Origin: a virus
Virus record (IMG/VR): IMGVR_UViG_3300036884_000051
Span: 1 to 48,404 of that record
Strand: one strand, 5' to 3'
DNA: 48,404 nucleotides
Shown here: positions 1-9,352 of the stretch, piece by piece
Numbering within the stretch: position 1 is the stretch's first letter
Layout: each line of letters starts with the position of its first letter
Notes under the pieces: generated by a model
The model's database searches: none
Told to the model about the DNA's origin: nothing
Seen by the model: the letters and a program-made list of their open reading frames with translations, nothing else
Translations under genes and position numbers: made by a program

Positions 1-670
1 TAGGATGAAACCCATTCTTTCCAACAGTATTGTCTTTGTTATCAAATTCGGCACCTTGCCACATTTTGTGGAACCAGTTACCGACACCACGAGGGGTTGA
101 GAGAACAATACTGTTACCACCAGTTGATAGAGTTGGTTGAGCCGAAGTCCACAGGTCTTCGGCGTCGTCAATAAGGGCAGCTTCGTCAATAATCAGGAGT
201 GAAAGGGCTTGACCTACACCCGATTTCTTCGTGGTCGAGGCAGCTTTGATGTTTGAGCCATTGACGAATCGCATGGAGAGGCGGTTATCCTCAACGCATC
301 GAACTTTGAGCCAGTTTGGAAGTTCAGCATGAGCGTCACGGACTTTGGTAACAACGTCCTTGGCATCATCCTGCTTCAATGAAATCAGAAGAACATTCTT
401 ATCCTTATGGAAAATCATTAGCCACAACGCATAAGCAGCAACAAGAGTTGAAATGCCCATCTGTCGGGATTTCAAGATGATATTGTTGTTGTAATCGTGA
501 AATGCTTTGAGGGTGTCCTCTTGAAACTGAAAGAGGTCGAAGAGAATTGTACCCCGCATTGGGTGCTTAATCTTGACATAGTGCTTCATGAAGTATATGG
601 GCGACTCCAAGCACTTTTTGTATTCGTCTCTGATTAGGTCTTGATAGATAGGGGCTTTTCCGCTTGGCAT
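1..670 (-). CDS. Terminase large subunit, gp17-like (C-terminus cut by the window edge)
   Basis: ATP-driven DNA packaging motor and nuclease. The frame is open from an ATG at 670 to the window edge, giving the first 223 residues. Residues 68-75 read SRQMGIST, a Walker A-type loop of the gp17 class with Ile-Ser in place of the usual Gly-Lys part. Residues 158-165 read LLIIDEAA, a Walker B with catalytic Glu. Residues 191-195 (STPRG) fit the coupling motif. The nuclease domain lies outside the window. The start overlaps the end of the upstream gene by 37 nt, as is common in packaging operons. Family assignment is secure from motif order and spacing; the exact start is probable. Confidence 0.93.
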   Translation of the reverse strand, partial: MPSGKAPIYQDLIRDEYKKCLESPIYFMKHYVKIKHPMRGTILFDLFQFQEDTLKAFHDYNNNIILKSRQMGISTLVAAYALWLMIFHKDKNVLLISLKQDDAKDVVTKVRDAHAELPNWLKVRCVEDNRLSMRFVNGSNIKAASTTKKSGVGQALSLLIIDEAALIDDAEDLWTSAQPTLSTGGNSIVLSTPRGVGNWFHKMWQGAEFDNKDNTVGKNGFHP

Positions 671-1299
671 AGGATTTCGAGATTGTATTTGGTACAGGCT
701 TCGACGTACTTTGTTTTCTGTTCGTCACGAATTCTCGTCAGGGCGGTAATGCGACGACGAGCCTCCTTCAAATCCTTCTTGGCATTTGTTAGAATTTCAT
801 CGGCATTGGTGGTCTTCCACCTTTCCGTAAACCCTTCCGAATTGCAGAGCATCTTAACGTCGGTATCACCTGATTCGAAATACTTAACCGCTTCCCGAAT
901 CTTGGCCTTCATGTCCTTCGTGGCACCCAACTCATTGGAGGCAAGTTTGTACTTCTCGTAATCATCATAGATGCCCAAGACACGTAGTTTGGTCTCGTAG
1001 TCAATGAGACACCCCTCGCACAGACCCGTCTTTCTATAAAAAAGGCGGTCTGCCCGACTGCCCCACTTAACTTCCTGTCCGCATCGGCATTTTTCAACGC
1101 CAATTGCTTCACGGACAATGTTTGCCACTCTATTGACCTTCCGAGGCCCGCTGGCCATCTGAACCCACTCTTGGCCCTTTGGGTCAGTCCAAGTGTCTCC
1201 TACGGCACGCTTGACGTATTCTTGGCCCGTATAGCCGACTTGGATGAATGGACGGTCTCCCGCAAGGTAGTCTTTTACGATTTCGATGTTGCTTTTCAT
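634..1299 (-). CDS. Zinc-finger/coiled-coil protein next to terminase (candidate small terminase)
   Basis: A 221-aa protein of unrecognised family. Residues about 70-97 hold a C-x-C...C-x2-C set (CRCG, then CEGC) that could bind one zinc ion. The last third, about 160-210, is rich in Lys, Arg and Glu and looks like a coiled coil. It sits directly upstream of the terminase large subunit and overlaps it by 37 nt, where T4-like phages usually place the small terminase subunit (gp16). That role is inferred from position and coiled coil only, and I see no sequence match to gp16. A purine-rich run, AAGGAAAGG, lies about 14 nt before the ATG. Confidence 0.8.
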   Translation of the reverse strand: MKSNIEIVKDYLAGDRPFIQVGYTGQEYVKRAVGDTWTDPKGQEWVQMASGPRKVNRVANIVREAIGVEKCRCGQEVKWGSRADRLFYRKTGLCEGCLIDYETKLRVLGIYDDYEKYKLASNELGATKDMKAKIREAVKYFESGDTDVKMLCNSEGFTERWKTTNADEILTNAKKDLKEARRRITALTRIRDEQKTKYVEACTKYNLEILCQAEKPLSIKT

Positions 1300-1335
1300 A
1301 TAACTGTACGCCTTTCCTTATGTACATAGGTAAAT

Positions 1336-1353
1336 ATGGGGTAAAAACCCCAT
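1336..1353 (-). terminator. Hairpin after the 887-aa virion gene
   Basis: A perfect 7-bp inverted repeat (ATGGGGT/ACCCCAT) with a 4-nt loop lies just past the stop of the virion gene at 1360 and before the 221-aa gene. On the minus strand it is followed by ATTTACC, not a strong U-tract, so termination may be partial. It could also be a 5' hairpin of the next transcript. Confidence 0.4.
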
Positions 1354-1359
1354 CAAACC

Positions 1360-4023
1360 TTATAAATAGGTGGTTTTAGCCCCAGAAGGGTCAACGTAAA
1401 CCCGCCTTCCGAAGACACTTGGGGTGCTTCCGCTGTATCGGAGGGCTATTGCACGCCCCGTATGCTGGCCGTCGCCCTCTTCCGTAACTACGTTGATGTA
1501 GTCCTTGGTCGAGACGTTGGTATTGGTAGGAACAAGGGATAAGTCGGACACTTCCGTATAACAAACCGAACCCTCGCCCGAAAGAGGCGGATGGTGCTGT
1601 GGGATGTTGTATCCCATGAATCGCTTTGGAATATTGCATTGCCCGATGTAGGGAAGGTAGAGTTGTCCCGTAAGCGTTAGCGTAGGAAGAGTGCTCGGAA
1701 CTCCCCCACTTCCACCCGAAGACCCAAGGGCGTTGCTTCCGAACAGACTTGCGCCCGCAGGGTCAAACGTTGCATCAACCGGGGCCAGAGTGTAAATCAA
1801 ATTGTAGTTGGCATCAAACAACTCAGATTTTAGAGTCCATTTTTCGTTAGCAATATTGACTGGGAATGGGATTTGAACGACACACGCTCCCGGGGAATAT
1901 CCATAGTCCCCATAGTTTTTCATGGATACGTTGGACAGCAGCACTTCACAATTGACTGGAACAACTACCAATGCTCCATAATAATCGTGTAGCGGAGTGA
2001 AGAAAAGTTTCGGGGCGTCTCCGGGGGAGAATACTCTACTCGTTACTTTATCTGAGACAACTACTTCCCCCAGCTTCAATCCGTATGTAGGGTCATAGTC
2101 CTTTTCACCCTGAATGCCGTCTGAGGAACTCGTCAAGAAAAACATGACCTTGGCCATGTCTTCTTTATCCTTATTCACAATCATATCGGAGGTCAGAACA
2201 AAGAGGACGTTTTCCTCGACAAAGATGAAATTGGAAGTGTATCCTACACCAGAGAACTCACTAAACTCGGCAGCGTCATATGGATAGTAATTGCTGTCAT
2301 TGACTACTCCAACGGCTCCTGCTTTCACGATGACATACGAATTTCCATCTGCCGCCGAATAATCGGGGGTAGGGCGTATAATCATTGAGTTCAGCCTTGG
2401 CTTGTTGCTGAAAATCAAATTGAGAGAGGCCGAGGATGCAAACCAATACTGATTGATATGGTCTTGATTGGCAAAGACACCGAGGGTAGAGAAATTCTTG
2501 TTAGCGGTTATGGGGTCAACCAAAAGTTCGCTCGGTCCAAGGACCGTATCATCAATCAACTCGAAATTGCCGGGATAGATGTTACTTCTGGCGTACAATT
2601 TATGGCGGGCCACGTAACCTGAAAACGTATTGAGATTTCGATACACAATATCCACATAGGACTTCTTCATCAAAGACGCAGACCCAGCCGCATCAACATA
2701 TTGCTGATAGGGATTGGACGCACTGAGAACAGTGATACTGCCCGTTACTTTCGATGCAGTGTAATGCAGGAGATTTGTCCCAAACCCAGAGCCTTGAACC
2801 AGACTATAGGTGAATGGGTTCGTATGAATAATTCGGCTTCCGGTTACTGCCTGAATTGTGAAATTGCTGGCGGTTACTGGATAACGGTTTTGCGAAGTCT
2901 TAACCGCAGGGTTAAACGCATAGGAATATGGATAGTCAAGCGTAAGCGATGAATACTTCATTGTTACATTGTCACCGACCATTGATGCGGTAAATGTGTC
3001 AGAATTGACTTGGGTTTCCATGTAGCCCGGAAGAGTGTCATGAATCCATACGGATGTGCATGGAACAGTTACCGCCTGACGGACATACAAAATTTGGGAA
3101 TAGCTACTTGTGAATTGCCCACCCGAGGATGATAACTGAGCAATGGGTCCAAGCGGAATAGTACTTACTTCAATTTCGTTCGTGCTTCGGACTCTCGTAA
3201 TGGTCGCTGTGGTATCAGCGTGTTTATATTGGTAAACGGGAGGATTATCCTGTGTCTTTAGATTGACGTAATCGTAATGAAGCGTGATGGGCTGGCCCTC
3301 CATCTGGCTGTTGAACGAATCCACCCTGTTGTTCGGGTCTCCGGTCACCGCAGACCATAAGACAATTGCCGCATTGGCTGGCAATACGAATCCGTAATTA
3401 GCGGAGCCGGGGGAAAAGAATCCATTGGAGTTTTCCACTCGGAGATAAAATGAGCCTGAGACTGTGACCTCAGTTGATAGGGAGGAACCAGTTGTATTTT
3501 GAATGACTGGATAAAGAAGAGGACGAATATCCATGTACGGCCCATTCCTCGTTTTTGCCACGGGACTGAGAAAACGTACACGAGAAACGTTTTGGTACGT
3601 TGTGTTGATGGTGATGTTAGCCGACCACCTGACAATTTCTCCCTTGGTCGTGGTGCCTACAAGAAATACTTTCCCTGCTCCACTGACTGTTTCTTTGTAA
3701 ACGTGAATGGCAACCGTGAAATTAGCAATGTCAACGAAGTTGCTCTTTTGGGGTGGGGAAGCTAAGTATAGTGAATTGCCATCACTATCCAAGACTTCAA
3801 CTTTGATTTCGGAACCATCGGCAAGAAAATCAGACCCGTTGAAGGAAATGGAGTTCTTGCCCGCAGTGAATACGGGTTCAAATTCTACGACTTTGAAGTA
3901 CTGCGATAGATGGGCGGTATCCTCAACATCCACCCTAATGTCGGCAAGCCCTTGGGCTATGCCGGTGGTGGTAAAGCTGGTGTCGCCACGCTTACCGAAG
4001 TTTGAGAGTAGTTGTTTGGCCAT
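1360..4023 (-). CDS. Virion structural protein, 887 aa
   Basis: A large protein rich in Ser, Thr, Asn and Tyr with short alternating hydrophobic segments, typical of phage beta-sandwich tail, neck or fibre proteins. I recognise no enzymatic motif and no signal peptide. The N-terminal 150 residues read as beta-sandwich domains. A low-complexity Ser-Gly-Gly linker lies at about residues 765-775, before a C-terminal domain of about 110 residues. It starts with its own late-type element and a GGAGG ribosome site, and lies between the Mre11-Rad50 gene and the packaging genes. Placement among late genes supports a virion role; the exact structure is unknown. Confidence 0.8.
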   Translation of the reverse strand: MAKQLLSNFGKRGDTSFTTTGIAQGLADIRVDVEDTAHLSQYFKVVEFEPVFTAGKNSISFNGSDFLADGSEIKVEVLDSDGNSLYLASPPQKSNFVDIANFTVAIHVYKETVSGAGKVFLVGTTTKGEIVRWSANITINTTYQNVSRVRFLSPVAKTRNGPYMDIRPLLYPVIQNTTGSSLSTEVTVSGSFYLRVENSNGFFSPGSANYGFVLPANAAIVLWSAVTGDPNNRVDSFNSQMEGQPITLHYDYVNLKTQDNPPVYQYKHADTTATITRVRSTNEIEVSTIPLGPIAQLSSSGGQFTSSYSQILYVRQAVTVPCTSVWIHDTLPGYMETQVNSDTFTASMVGDNVTMKYSSLTLDYPYSYAFNPAVKTSQNRYPVTASNFTIQAVTGSRIIHTNPFTYSLVQGSGFGTNLLHYTASKVTGSITVLSASNPYQQYVDAAGSASLMKKSYVDIVYRNLNTFSGYVARHKLYARSNIYPGNFELIDDTVLGPSELLVDPITANKNFSTLGVFANQDHINQYWFASSASLNLIFSNKPRLNSMIIRPTPDYSAADGNSYVIVKAGAVGVVNDSNYYPYDAAEFSEFSGVGYTSNFIFVEENVLFVLTSDMIVNKDKEDMAKVMFFLTSSSDGIQGEKDYDPTYGLKLGEVVVSDKVTSRVFSPGDAPKLFFTPLHDYYGALVVVPVNCEVLLSNVSMKNYGDYGYSPGACVVQIPFPVNIANEKWTLKSELFDANYNLIYTLAPVDATFDPAGASLFGSNALGSSGGSGGVPSTLPTLTLTGQLYLPYIGQCNIPKRFMGYNIPQHHPPLSGEGSVCYTEVSDLSLVPTNTNVSTKDYINVVTEEGDGQHTGRAIALRYSGSTPSVFGRRVYVDPSGAKTTYL
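1361..1370 (-). promoter_or_regulatory. TATTTATA element, possible late promoter
   Basis: The coding-strand sequence CCTATTTATA matches the late-type element seen before other genes here. It overlaps the stop of the 887-aa gene and lies 61 nt before the 221-aa gene. The long distance makes it weaker than the other sites. Confidence 0.3.
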
Positions 4024-4031
4024 ACGTACAA

Positions 4032-4047
4032 GAGGGCATAAGCCCTC
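4032..4047 (-). other. 5' hairpin containing the Shine-Dalgarno of the 887-aa gene
   Basis: The coding strand reads GAGGGC-TTAT-GCCCTC, a perfect 6-bp stem with a 4-nt loop, between the late element at 4049-4058 and the ATG at 4023. The left arm carries the GGAGG ribosome site. It may stabilise the mRNA 5' end, gate translation, or weakly end transcription from the nuclease gene; no U-tract follows. Confidence 0.5.
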
Positions 4048-4048
4048 C

Positions 4049-4058
4049 TATACATATC
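4049..4058 (-). promoter_or_regulatory. Late promoter element GATATGTATA
   Basis: A full match to the window-wide element, 25 nt before the ATG at 4023 and inside the 38-bp gap after the Mre11-Rad50 gene. It would start the late virion/packaging transcript. Confidence 0.6.
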
Positions 4059-4061
4059 GCC

Positions 4062-7000
4062 TTATTCGTAATTTACGAACGAGAAGTTACCTTCCCGCTT
4101 TATCTCAATCTGCTTATCCACAGCGTCCTTGAGAGCGTCAAGGTGCGAGATAACAAGCACAAAGTCGAAGTTGTTCTTCAAGAACGAGAAGAGCGTGTAC
4201 ATGGACGCCAGATTGTCAGCGTCGAGTGTTCCAAAGCCTTCGTCGAGGGCGAGGAAGGTCGTCTTGGGCAGGTTGGAGATGTTCGTCAAAGCGACACGAA
4301 TAGCCACACTGGCCACGAAGCGTTCGTATCCAGAAGTCAATTCGATGGGCCAGCGGCCATACTCATAGACCACGTAAGGCACGACATTCTTTCCATCGGT
4401 CTCAAACTGAATGGTATAGTCCACGACTTGGCTGAGGATGTTATTGACTTCCTTCTCAATCTCGGGAACCGTGTTGCAGATGACTTGGTATGGAATACCG
4501 TCCCGACCCACGGCAGCAAGATAATGCTGATAGTGTTCAAGTTCGGTTTCCATTGAAGAGACTTCGGCAAGAGTCTTCGTAACAGTCTGAATGGTGGACT
4601 TGAACAATTCACGCTTGCCTGAAATTTCCAGCAAGGATTGGTGTTGCCTTTGGAACTGAACATCAAGCTTGGTGAGGGTGGTGCGGAAGGCATTGACCTT
4701 GGATTGCACCTTGACGTTGTTCTCCACGGCCACTTCATTGCGGTGGTAGATTTCGATTTGCTGGATAACTGCCTTGGATGCAGCGTCCAAACGTTCAAGT
4801 TCATTGGTAGCAATGATGATGCTTTTGCTGGCCGTGGCACACTTGTCCTTGACCGTGCCACGCTCCGTCAGTAACTTGGTATAGGTCTCATAGGTATTCT
4901 CTACCCACTTGGTTTCTTCCATCTTCGTGCGAAGCCCATCCAAAGTCTCCATCATCGCATTCGCCTCAAACTTGTCGTCTGGGAGTTGTTTCTTCGCCTT
5001 GGTTGCATCCTTGACGAAATCATTATCCACGCAGAATTTGCAGTTGGGGTCGTACTTGTGATTCTTAAGACGCTCCACCTTTTCAAGCTTACCCTTGATT
5101 TCGACTTTCTTGAGGTCCATCGTCTGCTTGAGAGCAGTCATCTTGTCACATAGTTCCTTGTAGGTCTTATGGGCTTCTACGAAGTTCGACTTCTCAATCT
5201 TTTCGACTTCGGCGTTGATTTCGACCAGCTTCTTTTCTTGAGCCGTTAGAGTCTCTCGGGCGTCGGAAATCGCCTTGCGTTTGGCCGCAAGGGTTGATTC
5301 GGCGGTTTGCTTACGGGTTTCCAGCGACGAAAGGTCCGTGGGAACACTCGTATCCAGCTTGATGACATTCGCACTTTCAGTGATGATTTGCTCATTCACT
5401 TCGGCAATCTGCTTCTTCAAACTTTCAACTTCCTGATTGGCCGAATAGAATAGCGACTCGGCATGAGACAACGCAGCTTCATTCTGTTGAATGTCGAGTT
5501 GATAATTCTTATCCTTGTGAGTCTTGAGAACAGCCACAAGTTCCTTGTTACGCTCTCCCGCTGATTCATGGAGGCGGTCAAAGACGTTAAGGCCGATGAA
5601 CTGTACCAGAAGGTCTTTACGCTCACTGTTACCCATGTCAATGAATGACGTTAGGTTCTTGGCGTTCTGGAACGAGGCGGCAGTGATAACAAAGTCCTCA
5701 TAGGTTCCAATGTAATCTCTGATTATATCGTTGGTGTCACGGCGTACAGTGCCATGAAGTTCTTCCTCAACTCCATTGACTACCTTCCAGAAACGAACAT
5801 CCACCTTGACATTGCCCGAGCGAGTTGTGTTACCCTTGCGTTCAATGAAGTATCTCACGCTAGAAATCTCGAACTCCAACTTGCAACGGAAGGAAGACTT
5901 CTGAACGTTGAGGACGTGAAGTCCCTTGTAGCCACGGTCAAATTTGTCGAAGAGACAGAAGATAAGAGCCGAGAGGATGCTCGACTTACCCGACTTGTTG
6001 GGACCAAAGATGCCATAAACACCAGTCATCTGAGTAAAGTCAATGACGTTGCCTTCCCCATAAGTGAACATATTGTCGAACTCGAACTTTATGGGTTTCC
6101 ATTTCAAGTTACGAGTAAAGTCATCCCGTTTAATGAGAGCATTTGTAGCCTTGTTGATTTTCAGAATCTCTTCAATCTTAACGGGGTCCGTAATCTCAAG
6201 CTTCTTCGTTAGGAACTCGGTCAGAAGTTTTTCCTGATACTCCACCGTGGTCAAATCGGCAAGGACAATATCCTTACACAATGGGATAATGTCCTTCTTA
6301 TCTCGCTCTTGGTCCATGCGGACATAGGCCGTTTCAACGACCTGTGTCTTCATCTTGATGTCAGCCAAGACCTTCTTGACTTCCGAGGCAACACTTTCAT
6401 AGCACTTCATGCGGAGACGAACCTTCTTCGGAAGGTTGGTCAAGTCCGTCGCCAGAAGTCCCTTATGAATGTCAATTGTGAAGTATCCATAGTCATTCTT
6501 TATCTCAGTGAACTTGTAAGTGCGGGTCTTCAAGTCCCATAGAGAGTAGCCGTGGCCATGCAGACCTTCACCGTGGTTTTGCTGAATCAGACTACCGACA
6601 TAATGAATACACGGCTTAAAGTGGTCAAGGTCGGCGTCCTGCATATCTTGACGCTTATGAATATCACCCAGCATAGCAATATCATTTCCGTCAAACAGGG
6701 GATTCATGATAGCGGGGTTGCTGATGGAATATCCCGTCTCCAATGCAGCCCTGTCAACGGCTCCATGAAATAGAGCTATGATATGCTCGTATTGGTGCCG
6801 ATAAACATCGGGAATATCCTTCCCAAGAATATATCTCTCGGGCGTATCAAACACACACATGTTGTTGAACAGCACATTGGAAAGACCGTAGAGACCAGTG
6901 GTTTTGAGATAGTAAATGTTCGGATTGTTAAGGGCATCTACAAGTGGGGTCAGACTGTCCAACCTGCTTTTATTGGAAAGTGTAGCGTCATGATTTCCAG

Positions 7001-7268
7001 CTACAAGCACAAGGGGACGAATAGCGGCAATACGGGTGAAAAGGTCTGACGCAACTTGTACGCACTCGGGAGATAAGTCGCTCTTGGAATGAAACACGTC
7101 GCCAAGCAGAGCTACGATTGTGGTCTCGGGGGTCTTCTTGATTTCCTCGTAGAGATTATTGAAGACTTCCTTGTACTCATCATGTCGCTTATTAAGGCGA
7201 ATGTGGAGGTCCGCAAATTGCAGAACGTGAGTGAATTCGGGAATGCTCGTTTTTAGTATATTTATCAT
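4062..7268 (-). CDS. Mre11-Rad50 (gp47-gp46/SbcD-SbcC) single-chain fusion
   Basis: DNA end-processing nuclease and SMC-type ATPase in one 1068-aa chain. The N-terminal ~340 residues are a calcineurin-like phosphoesterase: ADLH near residue 20, GDVFH near 57, GNHD near 91. From about residue 388 the Rad50 half begins, with Walker A GPNKSGKSS near 420, long coiled coils, a CKFC zinc hook near 743, a signature-like TSGYERF near 978 and Walker B LALDEGFG near 1006, followed by an ISHLD H-loop. T4 encodes the two halves as separate genes. Start: an ATG at 7268 makes a 4-nt ATGA overlap with the primase stop; a longer in-frame start at 7301 is less likely. The pair supports recombination-dependent replication. 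Confidence 0.95.
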   Translation of the reverse strand: MINILKTSIPEFTHVLQFADLHIRLNKRHDEYKEVFNNLYEEIKKTPETTIVALLGDVFHSKSDLSPECVQVASDLFTRIAAIRPLVLVAGNHDATLSNKSRLDSLTPLVDALNNPNIYYLKTTGLYGLSNVLFNNMCVFDTPERYILGKDIPDVYRHQYEHIIALFHGAVDRAALETGYSISNPAIMNPLFDGNDIAMLGDIHKRQDMQDADLDHFKPCIHYVGSLIQQNHGEGLHGHGYSLWDLKTRTYKFTEIKNDYGYFTIDIHKGLLATDLTNLPKKVRLRMKCYESVASEVKKVLADIKMKTQVVETAYVRMDQERDKKDIIPLCKDIVLADLTTVEYQEKLLTEFLTKKLEITDPVKIEEILKINKATNALIKRDDFTRNLKWKPIKFEFDNMFTYGEGNVIDFTQMTGVYGIFGPNKSGKSSILSALIFCLFDKFDRGYKGLHVLNVQKSSFRCKLEFEISSVRYFIERKGNTTRSGNVKVDVRFWKVVNGVEEELHGTVRRDTNDIIRDYIGTYEDFVITAASFQNAKNLTSFIDMGNSERKDLLVQFIGLNVFDRLHESAGERNKELVAVLKTHKDKNYQLDIQQNEAALSHAESLFYSANQEVESLKKQIAEVNEQIITESANVIKLDTSVPTDLSSLETRKQTAESTLAAKRKAISDARETLTAQEKKLVEINAEVEKIEKSNFVEAHKTYKELCDKMTALKQTMDLKKVEIKGKLEKVERLKNHKYDPNCKFCVDNDFVKDATKAKKQLPDDKFEANAMMETLDGLRTKMEETKWVENTYETYTKLLTERGTVKDKCATASKSIIIATNELERLDAASKAVIQQIEIYHRNEVAVENNVKVQSKVNAFRTTLTKLDVQFQRQHQSLLEISGKRELFKSTIQTVTKTLAEVSSMETELEHYQHYLAAVGRDGIPYQVICNTVPEIEKEVNNILSQVVDYTIQFETDGKNVVPYVVYEYGRWPIELTSGYERFVASVAIRVALTNISNLPKTTFLALDEGFGTLDADNLASMYTLFSFLKNNFDFVLVISHLDALKDAVDKQIEIKREGNFSFVNYE

Positions 7269-8215
7269 ATTCCAAGTTCGTATTTTAGATGGTCGCTCCA
7301 ATCAAATGGCGGGGAATGTCGGATAAGGGTATGAATTTTCTCAAACCCAAGTTTGGATGGGTCTTTTCCTGACAGTTTAACGATGGAAATCTCTTCGAGG
7401 CAAGGGACATGGCGTGTTAGCCTTACATATGCTTTTATGGAATCCTTCTCTGCATCCAAATCCAGTATCACATTTACCCGCTTGACGTGGTGTTCGTTCA
7501 TTCGCATTTGCAATGAAGATGACGGATACTTTCCGAACAATGGTATGGCGTTATTGCGAATGGCCATCGCATCAAATACACCTTCACATAGATTAAGCGG
7601 TTCGTCATAATTGACAAAGCTTTCAAAGCCTACCAAGTCCATTGAAACGTCTGGTTTTTTATGTGGAACGCACCCATCTTCATAATAACGTCGGCCAATG
7701 AAAAAGTTGAGTACGCCTTTGGCATCATATGACGGAATGATAATGTGGTGCTCATATTCCCCACTTTCACAGTACCCGATGTTGTACCTAAGTATGTCCT
7801 CACGGGTGATACCACGTCGTTTTAAGTATGCCAAGGCATTCTTATATTCTGGCATAATTCGAGGTTTGGAGATTGGATGAAACTCAGGCGGAAGGTTGAG
7901 GAAAGTCGGGTCGGCCTTGGCATAACGAGCCATCCGAATGTCACCAGTAAGCTTTAAGATAGCGTCCCGATAGTTTGGCGGGGCTTGAAGTTTGTAGAGC
8001 AAACTCCCAAACGTGGCACCTTTCGTATCGCATCGCCAGCAATGGTAACTGCCAATTCTAGCACCGCCAACGGCGATTTCCAACTTGTTGGTAGAAAGAT
8101 TCTTGTCAACGCAGAAGGGGCAATGGTACGTGGCCTGAACTCCCGATTTTCGGACTCTGGCCTGCTGACCGAGCAATTCATTGAAGATTGCTGTCAATTC
8201 TGATTGTACCATCAT
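7265..8215 (-). CDS. DnaG-type DNA primase (gp61-like)
   Basis: Primer synthesis for lagging-strand replication. Residues about 32-65 form the zinc-binding domain with CPFC and CWRC pairs. The TOPRIM core follows: CEGVFDAMAI near residue 210 supplies the Glu, and ILDLDAEKDS near 250 supplies the Asp pair. At 316 aa it matches the size of T4 gp61. No helicase domain is attached. It starts at ATG-ATG (8215/8212) with GAGG just upstream. It lies between the zinc-ribbon array gene and the Mre11-Rad50 fusion, overlapping the latter by 4 nt, so the two are probably co-translated. Confidence 0.92.
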   Translation of the reverse strand: MMVQSELTAIFNELLGQQARVRKSGVQATYHCPFCVDKNLSTNKLEIAVGGARIGSYHCWRCDTKGATFGSLLYKLQAPPNYRDAILKLTGDIRMARYAKADPTFLNLPPEFHPISKPRIMPEYKNALAYLKRRGITREDILRYNIGYCESGEYEHHIIIPSYDAKGVLNFFIGRRYYEDGCVPHKKPDVSMDLVGFESFVNYDEPLNLCEGVFDAMAIRNNAIPLFGKYPSSSLQMRMNEHHVKRVNVILDLDAEKDSIKAYVRLTRHVPCLEEISIVKLSGKDPSKLGFEKIHTLIRHSPPFDWSDHLKYELGI

Positions 8216-8254
8216 CCTCGCAGTCTAACCGATTTCAAGAGGAAACTCAACTTA

Positions 8255-9352
8255 TTATAACTCGTCCCGTTTTCGTTCTACCCACATCATCTGAGACTTC
8301 ATTCGGTTGTAGAGAATATTGTCGGGCTGTTGAGCATAAAACTTGCTACGCATCACACCACATTTGGGACATCCATGTCCACTCATATGAATATCGGGGG
8401 TTGTGAAAAAAGGACCGTGGTCTCGACATATGATGGTGGTAGGAGTTTTGGAATTTGCATAGCAAGTCTGAGAATAATCATATGTATCTCCGTGAACCTC
8501 TTTTGAGCGTCGGATGAATTCTTCCAATCCAATCAGCCCCTTTCCAAAACATTTCGGGCATCCCTGTTGAAAGTGTATGTGGTTCTCGGGGGTCTGCAAA
8601 AACTCTCCATGCTCGGGGCAAATAATTATTCCTTTTGTTTTCCCATTTACATATACAAATTTAGAATAGTCATAATGGTCTCCATTGATTGCTGATACTC
8701 GCCCGAGAAACTCTTCCATAGACAGCTTTGCTGCTTCGGACCTACGAACAATCCCACAGCGAGGGCAACCATCCCCCCGCAAATGAGCATTTGGCGTTGC
8801 ATAGAATGGACCATGTATTGAGCATCCAAATTCCACCTTTTCATCGGAGGATTTGTACATTACCTTTGAGTAATCCCACCTATTCCCTTGAAGTTGGCGT
8901 GCCTTCTGTATGAAATCTTCCGTGGAGGATTTCAACCCCTCACGTACATCTTCAATGCCACATTGAGGGCAACCGTGGTCTGATAGATGATTGCAAGCGT
9001 CTTGAGAAAAGTCCCCGTGAATTCTGCACGTTATGATTACTTTCTCATGCCCACTGACGTATTTGGTTTTAGAATAGTCATATCGGTTTCCATGAAGGGC
9101 TTGTGCATCCTGTATGAATTGTTCGGTTGATTTTGGACTACACTGAGGGCGAAGCCTTCTAGCACATGTAGGACATGTCTGCCCATTCCAGTGGTTTTTC
9201 GGGGTCTGATAAAACTCGCCGTGCTTGGGGCAAATGATAGTGATTTTATCGTACTGAGAATAATACCGCACACGGGAATAGTCATACCTATTCCCGTGTG
9301 CAGATTTTGCCCTGTGGATACACTCCGCAGTGGTTAGCGTTGCTTTTCCCAT
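8255..9352 (-). CDS. Five tandem DUF723-like zinc-ribbon repeats
   Basis: A 365-aa protein made almost wholly of five repeats of about 66 residues. Each unit has a G-(N/D)-x-(Y/W)-DYS motif, then a Cys-x2-His-G-x-F segment (CPKHGEF, CRIHGDF, CSIHGPF, CPEHGEF, CRDHGPF), then NH or a similar pair, and a final C-P-x-C. This is the pattern of DUF723, a presumed DNA-binding zinc module often found with phage and homing nucleases. No nuclease motif is visible, and the last ~30 residues (after the fifth repeat) are plain. The start at 9352 follows the metallophosphoesterase stop by 4 nt; a longer start would overlap that gene. It may be a stand-alone DNA-binding protein or a homing-derived remnant. 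Confidence 0.85.
   Translation of the reverse strand: MGKATLTTAECIHRAKSAHGNRYDYSRVRYYSQYDKITIICPKHGEFYQTPKNHWNGQTCPTCARRLRPQCSPKSTEQFIQDAQALHGNRYDYSKTKYVSGHEKVIITCRIHGDFSQDACNHLSDHGCPQCGIEDVREGLKSSTEDFIQKARQLQGNRWDYSKVMYKSSDEKVEFGCSIHGPFYATPNAHLRGDGCPRCGIVRRSEAAKLSMEEFLGRVSAINGDHYDYSKFVYVNGKTKGIIICPEHGEFLQTPENHIHFQQGCPKCFGKGLIGLEEFIRRSKEVHGDTYDYSQTCYANSKTPTTIICRDHGPFFTTPDIHMSGHGCPKCGVMRSKFYAQQPDNILYNRMKSQMMWVERKRDEL

Noticed and set aside
7268-7301. Earlier start for the Mre11-Rad50 fusion
   Set aside because: It adds 11 residues overlapping the primase; the ATGA junction at 7265-7268 is the usual arrangement.
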